Positions 59,104-64,000 of a DNA stretch of 64,000 nt are shown here, piece after piece. Source of the stretch: Treponema sp. UBA4267 (GTDB taxonomy: Bacteria; Spirochaetota; Spirochaetia; Treponematales; Treponemataceae); the NCBI GenBank assembly GCA_002395155.1, contig DGWD01000021.1, forward strand, positions 59,700 to 123,699. The letters run 5' to 3'. The number at the start of each line of letters is the position of its first letter. The first letter of the stretch is position 1. The notes beneath the pieces were generated by a model, which was not told where the DNA came from, ran no database searches, and saw only the letters and a list, made by a program, of their open reading frames with translations. Made by a program: the position numbers and the translations under genes.

Positions 59104-61092
59104 TTAAAACTCCATCAATTTTTCAGATGCTTCTTCCCAAGCCTGAGTTTTCTGATCAATCTGACTGATTAAGGCATTTATTTCGCTCTGAACAGCCTTA
59201 GCCTTTTCGCCATTTGAATAAACTTCAGGATTCCCCATTTTTGCTTCCAGTTCAGATTTTTTATTTTCAAGCTCTTCAATTTCTGCTTCAAGCTTAGAAA
59301 CTTCTTTTTCTACCTTTCGTTTTTCTGCATCACGTTTTTTCTGTTCTTCCCAGGAAAGTTTAGTTTCCGAAGCAGCCTCAGGGACGTTACGAAGAGCATC
59401 ACCATTAGAAGATGAAGAGCTTTCATTTTGTTTTGCCGAATTTTCTGGTGAATGGCCTAAGCCAAGAGAAAGATTTTCACCAGCAGACTGTTTTTCTACC
59501 TGTTCAATATAATACTGGTAATTTCCAGGGTAATATTTGAACTTTCCAGGTTCAAGATGAAGAACTTTTGTTGCCAATTCTTCTATAAAACCACGGTCAT
59601 GGCTAACAAAAACGACAGTTCCACCAAAAGATTCCAGAGCCTTAAGCAAAACATCCTTAGAATGAATATCCAAATGGTTAGTTGGTTCATCGAGTACAAG
59701 AAGGTTTACCGGACTCAAAAGGAGTTGCAAAAGAGCGATTCTAGATTTTTCTCCACCAGAAAGTACATCCAATGACTTGTAAACATCATCACCACGGAAG
59801 AGGAAAGCACCCAGCATATCGCGAAGTTTTGGAATGAGTTCAAGAGGAGCCCTCTCTTCCAGATATTCAAGAATAGTTTCCTTACCCTTAATTGTTTCGG
59901 CGTTATCCTGGCTAAAGTACCCAATTTGTACACCAGAGCCAGGAATTATCTGACCTGTAAAATCCTTGTCTTCTTCGGCAATAATTCTGAGTAAGGTTGA
60001 TTTACCAGCTCCGTTTCGCCCTGCCACAACAAGTCTCTCGCCGTTTTCAAGAGTAAGTTCCAGATTATCTAGAACTTTACGGCTTCCGTCGTAGGACTTA
60101 CATATATCCTTGAGACGCAAAACCAGACGGCCGGCATGTGGGGCTGGAGGAAATGAAAAATGTATTTTTTTAAGACTTTCAGGAATTTCTATGCGAACCA
60201 TTTTATCAAGTCGCTTCTGGTACTCCTGAGCCTGAGCAGCCTTAGTCGCTTTTGCACCAAAACGGTTTATATAATCTTCAAGTTTATTTATTTCCTGCTG
60301 CTGCTGTTCATACTCAGCGATTAAAGTCTGAAGTTCAACCTGACGGACTTTTTCATAATGACTAAAATTGCCCGGATATTTTTTAAGATCTCCGTTGAAA
60401 AGTTCGTAAACCTCGTTGATTGTTACATCCAAAAAGTATCGGTCGTGGCTAACCAGGAGGAAACCACCCTTGTAGTTTTGGAGGAAGCTTTCCAGCCAGC
60501 TGCGGGCCTCAATATCCAGGTAGTTGGTTGGTTCGTCCAAAAGTAAAATATCTGGATTTTGCATAAGGGCTTTGGCCAGGGCAATACGCATCTGCCATCC
60601 ACCCGAAAATTCTTCTGTTTTTCGGTTCAAATCTTCGCGGCTAAAACCAAGACCCAACAAGACCGATTCTGCCATTGCATCGCGACGATCCCATTGTGAA
60701 TCCTGAAGTTCCTGAATTAATTCAGCCTGACGAATAAGAAGGGCATCAGTATTCCCCTGCCCTTTCTGAACTTCTTCACCCAACTGATCAATTTGATGCT
60801 GCAATTCATAACCAAACTCAAATGCTTTATCAGCTTCTTCTTTAAGTGTACAACCATGGTGAGTAAGTCCACTCTGAGGAAGATAGGCAATTCTCGAATC
60901 TTTTTGAACAGCTCTGGAACCAGAATCAGGCTTTACAAGACCTGCAAGAACCTTAATTAATGTTGATTTACCGGCTCCATTTGCCCCTGTAAGAGCTACT
61001 TTTGAACCTGTCTGTAAATTAATAGTAACGTTTTTTAAGATGTCTCTATCACCAAAAGCCAGAGACACCTGGGAAAATTGAACAAATGCCAT
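59104..61092 (-). CDS. ABC-F family ATPase (Uup/EttA-like)
   Basis: The 662-aa protein has two ABC domains and no membrane segments: Walker A GANGAGKSTLIKV and GRNGAGKSTLLRI, signatures FSGGWQMRIALAKAL and LSGGEKSRIALLQLL, and Walker B LLLDEPTNYLD and LVLDEPTNHLD. The inter-domain linker (about 245-315) is the helical P-site tRNA-interaction motif. The C-terminal 110 residues, with a Ser/Asn-rich link (ENSAKQNESSSSSNGD) and a coiled coil, are Uup-like. ABC-F proteins act on ribosomes in translation or antibiotic resistance. It follows the SH3 lipoprotein by 2 nt and the RsmI-like gene follows it. Confidence 0.95.
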   Translation of the reverse strand: MAFVQFSQVSLAFGDRDILKNVTINLQTGSKVALTGANGAGKSTLIKVLAGLVKPDSGSRAVQKDSRIAYLPQSGLTHHGCTLKEEADKAFEFGYELQHQIDQLGEEVQKGQGNTDALLIRQAELIQELQDSQWDRRDAMAESVLLGLGFSREDLNRKTEEFSGGWQMRIALAKALMQNPDILLLDEPTNYLDIEARSWLESFLQNYKGGFLLVSHDRYFLDVTINEVYELFNGDLKKYPGNFSHYEKVRQVELQTLIAEYEQQQQEINKLEDYINRFGAKATKAAQAQEYQKRLDKMVRIEIPESLKKIHFSFPPAPHAGRLVLRLKDICKSYDGSRKVLDNLELTLENGERLVVAGRNGAGKSTLLRIIAEEDKDFTGQIIPGSGVQIGYFSQDNAETIKGKETILEYLEERAPLELIPKLRDMLGAFLFRGDDVYKSLDVLSGGEKSRIALLQLLLSPVNLLVLDEPTNHLDIHSKDVLLKALESFGGTVVFVSHDRGFIEELATKVLHLEPGKFKYYPGNYQYYIEQVEKQSAGENLSLGLGHSPENSAKQNESSSSSNGDALRNVPEAASETKLSWEEQKKRDAEKRKVEKEVSKLEAEIEELENKKSELEAKMGNPEVYSNGEKAKAVQSEINALISQIDQKTQAWEEASEKLMEF

Positions 61093-61094
61093 AA

Positions 61095-62399
61095 TTACTG
61101 CTTTTTCTTAAAATAAATGATTACAGGACTTGCACTGCGGCTAGTAACCTGATTACCCTTGAAGACTGCGCTAGAAGTATCTTCCAGTCTTAAACCACCA
61201 TCTTCAAGTTTATAAAGGAAGTTTACTTCTGATGACGAAGCTTCAAACTTAAATGTAACAACTCCGTCGTAAGAAGACTGTAAATTCTTTGATAAAGAAT
61301 ACTTAACGCTTGCAGAACCACTACTTCGTGAACCAGCTTCAATAATTGAAGGAACAAGAAGTTTAAATCCTGTCCACTTAATCACTCCATCTGACTGGAA
61401 AGTAAGATTACCGTAGTTTGAACTTGAATATTCTGGGCCATGCTTTACAAGTTCAGAATATGATTTTGAACGCCTTTCTTTTTCTGCTGTAATTATTTCG
61501 GTAATATCATCTGAAATTGTCACAAAGTTCAAATCTTGAGGTTTTCCACTTGCATCTGTATAGCGAAGAACAATGAAAGCTGAATTTTTATAAATAATCT
61601 TAATTGGAATATTTTTTAATGTATATTCACGGTCATCAGTCTTTGTATAACCTTCGTAATTCCAGTTTTCGTGAATTGAAAGAGTATTTAAAGTAACCTT
61701 ATTATTTTCTGTATCAATTGCAAATTTATAAGATGGATGAAGTTTTGAAATATCAATATCCTTTGAATCAATCATTGAACGGAAATATTCCGGATACCAG
61801 ACATTCTGACAAATTTGAACATAAGCTTTATCTTCTTCCTCCTCTTCAACAATTTCCTGACCACCAATACGGGCTCCACTAGCATCTGTTTCATAAAGAT
61901 TAAGATTGTAAGAAAAACACCAGCCTAAAGTTCCATCATCAGTAAGAATTCTGTACCAGTCGCCTTCCAGAGCATTCTTACCAGCCATTGGTTTGGCACC
62001 ATTTCCCTTGTACAGAATTTTAATAATTTCACCTTTACGAAGACGGTAAACTTGTTTTGCAGTATTTACAGGTTCTGCACGACATGGAAGTCCATCAAGT
62101 TTTACAGAAGCATAGGTATGGGCATTTTCGGAATATTTTTCTACAAGAGCCTTAACTTTGCTTTTTTTTACAGGCTCTGTAAGCTGCCAAAGAGGAATTT
62201 CAAATTTTTCACCAGCAACATTAGAAACAACATAAACATGCGAAATATTCGATTTAATATATACAGGAAGAACCTGACCGGCCTGCATTTCCTGCTCTGG
62301 AATATTCCATAAAAGTACTGAATACCCCATAATTTTATCGCTACAAGAAATTAAAAATAAACTAGAAATGATGATGAGAGAGTAAAACAATCGTTTCAT
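61095..62399 (-). CDS. SH3-domain lipoprotein, function unknown
   Basis: The 434-aa protein has a lipoprotein signal (LFYSLIIISSLFLISCSDK; lipobox Cys about residue 19). Residues 95-170 are a bacterial SH3 fold (ASVKLDGLPCRAEPVNTAKQ, VYRLRKGEIIKILYKG, WYRILTDDGTLGWCFSYNL), which often binds peptidoglycan. An acidic EEEEEDK stretch follows, then an unrecognised beta-rich C-terminal domain. GGAGTCC lies upstream of the ATG. It is the first gene of a unit with ABC-F and RsmI-like genes (2 and 1 nt spacings), an odd pairing of envelope and translation functions seen in operons of compact genomes. Confidence 0.8.
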   Translation of the reverse strand: MKRLFYSLIIISSLFLISCSDKIMGYSVLLWNIPEQEMQAGQVLPVYIKSNISHVYVVSNVAGEKFEIPLWQLTEPVKKSKVKALVEKYSENAHTYASVKLDGLPCRAEPVNTAKQVYRLRKGEIIKILYKGNGAKPMAGKNALEGDWYRILTDDGTLGWCFSYNLNLYETDASGARIGGQEIVEEEEEDKAYVQICQNVWYPEYFRSMIDSKDIDISKLHPSYKFAIDTENNKVTLNTLSIHENWNYEGYTKTDDREYTLKNIPIKIIYKNSAFIVLRYTDASGKPQDLNFVTISDDITEIITAEKERRSKSYSELVKHGPEYSSSNYGNLTFQSDGVIKWTGFKLLVPSIIEAGSRSSGSASVKYSLSKNLQSSYDGVVTFKFEASSSEVNFLYKLEDGGLRLEDTSSAVFKGNQVTSRSASPVIIYFKKKQ

Positions 62400-62441
62400 T
62401 TTATAAAATTGGACTCCAGTTTTGATTATCCTTTGAAATAT

Positions 62442-62478
62442 AAAAAAAGGGATGACTAAAAGTAAACTTAGCCATCCC
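62442..62478 (-). terminator. Terminator of the DUF308 gene
   Basis: An 11-bp stem with one G-U (62449-62459 with 62468-62478) is followed on the minus strand by a T run (62442-62448). Confidence 0.9.
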
Positions 62479-62511
62479 CTTATACTAGCATTTAAATGCT
62501 TTGATTTTCAA

Positions 62512-63099
62512 TTATTCATCTGAATCAGAAGAATCTGTAGTATCAGTAGTATCTACATATTCAGAAACTACAGTTACATCTTTTTTAGATGCAAGATCAT
62601 AAATTACAAGACCTAAACCTAATACCATTGAAGCAATTCCAACAATTCTGATAATTACTTTTCCAAGAGCTTCTGGCGAAAGTAAAATCAGAGCAATTGC
62701 AATTACAAGAAGAATTATATTTTCGATAAAGTAACGCTTTCTTTCAATTCCTGTATCTTTTAACAATGAAGCCGCATAGAAACCAAGAACAGCTGTAGCA
62801 ATCAGATATATAATAAGAATCCACATCATTACAGTCCAGGCTGCTTTTGCAAAAAACAGAGGGAATACTACTACAAGGAAACCAATTGCAATACTTAAAA
62901 TGCTTTTTATGAGTATTGAACGTTCATAATGAGTATCTTTATACAGAGATTTTGTGTATTTAAGACTGTATATTCCATAACCAATTGAACCAATTCCTAA
63001 AAGAATTACTACAAGCTTTACCCAAAAAGTTGGGAAAATAATTAAAAGCAAGCCCAATACAGCAAGTAAAATACCTTCATACAAGAACCATCGTTTCAT
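62512..63099 (-). CDS. DUF308/HdeD-family membrane protein
   Basis: The 195-aa protein has six membrane helices in three similar pairs, such as GILLAVLGLLLIIFPTFWVKL and ILSIAIGFLVVVFPLFFAKA, the pattern of DUF308/HdeD proteins. The cytoplasmic tail is acidic and Ser/Thr-rich (DTTDTTDSSDSDE). HdeD relates to acid resistance in E. coli, but most members have no assigned role. GGAGG precedes the ATG. It stands alone with its own promoter and terminator, divergent from the tRNA cluster. Confidence 0.85.
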   Translation of the reverse strand: MKRWFLYEGILLAVLGLLLIIFPTFWVKLVVILLGIGSIGYGIYSLKYTKSLYKDTHYERSILIKSILSIAIGFLVVVFPLFFAKAAWTVMMWILIIYLIATAVLGFYAASLLKDTGIERKRYFIENIILLVIAIALILLSPEALGKVIIRIVGIASMVLGLGLVIYDLASKKDVTVVSEYVDTTDTTDSSDSDE

Positions 63100-63128
63100 A
63101 AAAACCTCCGAATAATATTTATACTTTA

Positions 63129-63157
63129 AATTTAAGAATCAATTAATCTAAAGTCAA
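63129..63157 (-). promoter_or_regulatory. Promoter of the DUF308 gene
   Basis: Minus strand: -35 TTGACT (63152-63157), 17-nt spacer, -10 TAAATT (63129-63134). Confidence 0.65.
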
Positions 63158-63185
63158 TATATAATTTTTTTTTAAAAATTATATA
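63158..63185. promoter_or_regulatory. A/T-only palindrome between divergent promoters
   Basis: A perfect 12-bp inverted repeat with a 4-nt loop, made only of A and T, fills the space next to the DUF308 -35 box and 7 bp from the tRNA -35 box. It could be a shared UP element or a protein-binding site. Confidence 0.4.
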
Positions 63186-63192
63186 GTTTCTA

Positions 63193-63221
63193 TTGACATA
63201 AATCAGTAAAACTTATAAATT
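63193..63221 (+). promoter_or_regulatory. Promoter of the tRNA cluster
   Basis: -35 TTGACA (63193-63198), 17-nt spacer, -10 TAAATT (63216-63221), 13 bp upstream of tRNA-Ser. Confidence 0.8.
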
Positions 63222-63234
63222 AATAACACTTATT

Positions 63235-63320
63235 GGAGCGATACCAAAGCGGTCGTACTGGGGCGGTCTTGAAAACCGTTGATCTTCACGGGTCCGGGGG
63301 TTCGAATCCCTCTCGCTCCG
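63235..63320 (+). tRNA. tRNA-Ser (TGA)
   Basis: The 86-nt class II tRNA has acceptor GGAGCGA/TCGCTCC, anticodon loop CTTGAAA (TGA), a long variable arm (TGATCTTCACGGGTC) and discriminator G. CCA is not encoded. Confidence 0.97.
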
Positions 63321-63332
63321 ATTTTTTTATAT

Positions 63333-63417
63333 GGAAGCGTGGTAGAGCGGTAATACAACGGATTGCTAATCCGTCACTTCCGTAAGGGGTGGGCAGGTTC
63401 AACTCCTGTCGCTTCCG
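63333..63417 (+). tRNA. tRNA-Ser (GCT)
   Basis: The 85-nt class II tRNA has acceptor GGAAGCG/CGCTTCC, anticodon stem ACGGA/TCCGT with loop TTGCTAA (GCT), a long variable arm and discriminator G. It lies 12 bp after the first tRNA-Ser and is clearly co-transcribed. Confidence 0.97.
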
Positions 63418-63446
63418 AGAAAGGCAGTTCTACTGCACTCATGTAT

Positions 63447-63521
63447 GAGATTGTAGCTCAGCTGGATTAGAGCATCACCCTGCGGAGGTGAGGGTCGCAC
63501 GTTCGAATCGTGTCAGTCTCA
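63447..63521 (+). tRNA. tRNA-Arg (GCG)
   Basis: The 75-nt cloverleaf: acceptor GAGATTG/CAGTCTC (one G-U), D-stem GCTC/GAGC, anticodon stem TCACC/GGTGA with loop CTGCGGA (anticodon GCG), T-arm GCACG-TTCGAAT-CGTGT. The anticodon starts with G, whereas bacteria usually read CGU/CGC/CGA with an ACG tRNA whose A34 becomes inosine. CCA is not encoded. Confidence 0.9.
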
Positions 63522-63529
63522 AAGCAGAA

Positions 63530-63558
63530 AAGTTCGTCTAAATGGCGGACTTTTTTTT
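63530..63558 (+). terminator. Terminator of the tRNA cluster
   Basis: A 9-bp stem with G-U pairs (63530-63538 with 63544-63552) is followed by a T run to 63558. Confidence 0.85.
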
Positions 63559-63589
63559 ATTTAACCTGAAAAAATGATGGATTGGTGAT

Positions 63590-63602
63590 ACACGATTCGA
63601 AC
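63590..63602 (-). repeat. Inverted copy of the tRNA-Arg T-arm
   Basis: ACACGATTCGAAC on the plus strand is the exact reverse complement of 63501-63513 (last T-stem base, T-loop, 3' T-stem), located 69 nt past the tRNA 3' end, beyond the terminator. Confidence 0.75.
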
Positions 63603-63662
63603 CCAATGAAAATTGAAGAATCGTTAAAAAATAATTGCGAAGACTTGGAGCAATTTTTTAGA

Positions 63663-63799
63663 TTCATCGTTTCTTTGAACGACCTCATAAAAGGCGAGCC
63701 GTGTCGGAGCCTTTTTTGAGGCAAACTCGACAGGAGGTCGAGTTTAGTGAACGCAGGCGCCGCAGAGGGAGCAAACAAGGAGGTTTGCCACCGTCGCGG
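63663..63799. repeat. Structured GC-rich repeat element
   Basis: The block contains perfect hairpins AAACTCGAC-AGGAG-GTCGAGTTT (63723-63745) and GCAAAC-AAGGAG-GTTTGC (63771-63788), and CGCCGC (63758-63763) pairs with GCGGCG (63796-63801). GCAGGCG and CCGCAGAGGG (63760-63769) are shared with 2356-2450. It lies between the inverted T-arm copy and the second tRNA 3' copy. I see no convincing gene. Confidence 0.5.
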
Positions 63800-63820
63800 C
63801 GAATCGTGTCAGTCTCAAAG
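63800..63820 (+). repeat. Direct 21-bp copy of the tRNA-Arg 3' end
   Basis: CGAATCGTGTCAGTCTCAAAG repeats 63504-63524, covering most of the T-loop, the 3' T-stem, the 3' acceptor strand, the discriminator and 3 flanking bases. The 5' part of the tRNA is absent. Confidence 0.95.
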
Positions 63821-63822
63821 AT

Positions 63823-63850
63823 AAGCTCGTCAATTGGACGAGTTTTTTTT
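63823..63850 (+). terminator. Second terminator after the duplicated tRNA 3' end
   Basis: A 9-bp stem with one G-T pair (63823-63831 with 63837-63845) and a T run to 63850. It resembles the first tRNA terminator in position and base order, suggesting that tRNA 3' end and terminator were duplicated together. Confidence 0.75.
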
Positions 63851-64000
63851 ATACAGCACTATTGTACATATCATCAATTTCAATCAATTTACAGTTCTGT
63901 GCATTTTCTCTTACATAATCTGAAAAACCGCTGAGAGAAAAAATGCAGACAAGTGGATTTGAGACAGGCAGATATTTTATTTTATCCATAAGCTTTTCAT
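63849..64000 (-). CDS. C-terminal end of an AAA-type ATPase (archaeal-ATPase/DUF234-like), cut by window edge
   Basis: Reading the minus strand from base 63998 gives 49 codons and a TAA stop at 63849-63851, with no start in the window. The residues include MDKIKYLPVSNPLVCIFSL and SGFSDYVRENAQNCKLIEI, ending DDMYNSAV. An FSxSGFS segment followed by a charged helix and LIEIDDMY is how the archaeal-type AAA ATPases (often paired with DUF234 domains) end, proteins frequent in gut anaerobes. The Walker motifs lie outside the window, so the assignment is by this tail only. The gene reads toward the tRNA repeat region. Confidence 0.6.
   Translation of the reverse strand, partial: EKLMDKIKYLPVSNPLVCIFSLSGFSDYVRENAQNCKLIEIDDMYNSAV

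Noticed and set aside
63557..63778. A 73-codon minus-strand ORF behind tRNA-Arg
   Set aside because: It reads through the structured repeat and the inverted T-arm copy and has no family resemblance or ribosome binding site; most likely a by-product of the repeat.

Overview
The window looks like chromosome of a Treponema-type spirochaete, probably a gut or rumen species. The evidence is an AT-rich genome, treponeme-style envelope genes (a protein resembling the UPF0164/FadL-like family, OmpA-type and TPR proteins), chemotaxis genes, and a D-glucuronate pathway that suits a pectin or plant-polysaccharide feeder. The genus is inferred from gene content; no rRNA is present. I see no prophage, transposase, CRISPR array or defence island, so this is mostly core chromosome with unusual intergenic repeats.

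Layout. 1-1150 (-): cheB (cut by the window edge) and cheR. 1276-7414 (-): hexuronate operon uxuA-uxuB-uxaC-eda-kdgK with a readable promoter, a palindromic operator candidate and a strong terminator. 7596-15643 (-): envelope module of an exported protein, a 943-aa TPR protein, a beta-barrel candidate, ExbB, ExbD and a TonB-like protein. 15688-20193 (-): very large acyl-CoA dehydratase activase. 20280-24546 (-): chemoreceptor plus a beta-helix DUF4954-like protein. 24696-27518 (+): M16-like peptidase without its zinc motif. 27655-27727 (-): tRNA-Asn. 27874-32095 (-): OmpA/FlgD-Ig protein and a UPF0164-like protein. 32242-33807 (+): unknown. 33919-35607 (-): metN-metI. 35691-38021 (-): membrane sensor with a 39-bp acidic tandem repeat. 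38109-43429 (+): hflX, a FliL-like gene, a B12/radical-SAM gene and a sugar-binding-protein/GGDEF fusion, packed head to tail. 43478-46466 (+): pepF and adenosine deaminase. 46461-49324 (-): methyltransferase and mnmG. 49479-54898 (-): acyl-CoA synthetase, lptC-lptA-lptB, rny. 55009-55692 (+): DTW-domain tRNA enzyme. 55689-62399 (-): trxB-GH3 pair and SH3 lipoprotein-ABC-F-RsmI-like operon. 62512-63099 (-): DUF308 membrane protein. 63235-63521 (+): tRNA-Ser, tRNA-Ser, tRNA-Arg, then a repeat-rich tail and the end of an AAA-type ATPase gene.

The most unusual signals are outside the genes. (i) Heptamer arrays (TAGGTNN)n begin exactly at the TAG stop codon of three unrelated genes (eda, uxuA, M16-like); since 7 is not a multiple of 3 they stop translation in every frame. 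A fourth, opposed array makes a potential long stem in the eda-kdgK spacer around a GC-rich core. (ii) Both tRNA-Asn and tRNA-Arg have an inverted copy of their own T-arm 50-70 bp beyond their terminator, and tRNA-Arg also has a direct copy of its 3' end plus a second terminator. (iii) At least seven genes or operons have a -10 box ending 6-9 nt before ATG with no usable Shine-Dalgarno, suggesting widespread leaderless transcription.
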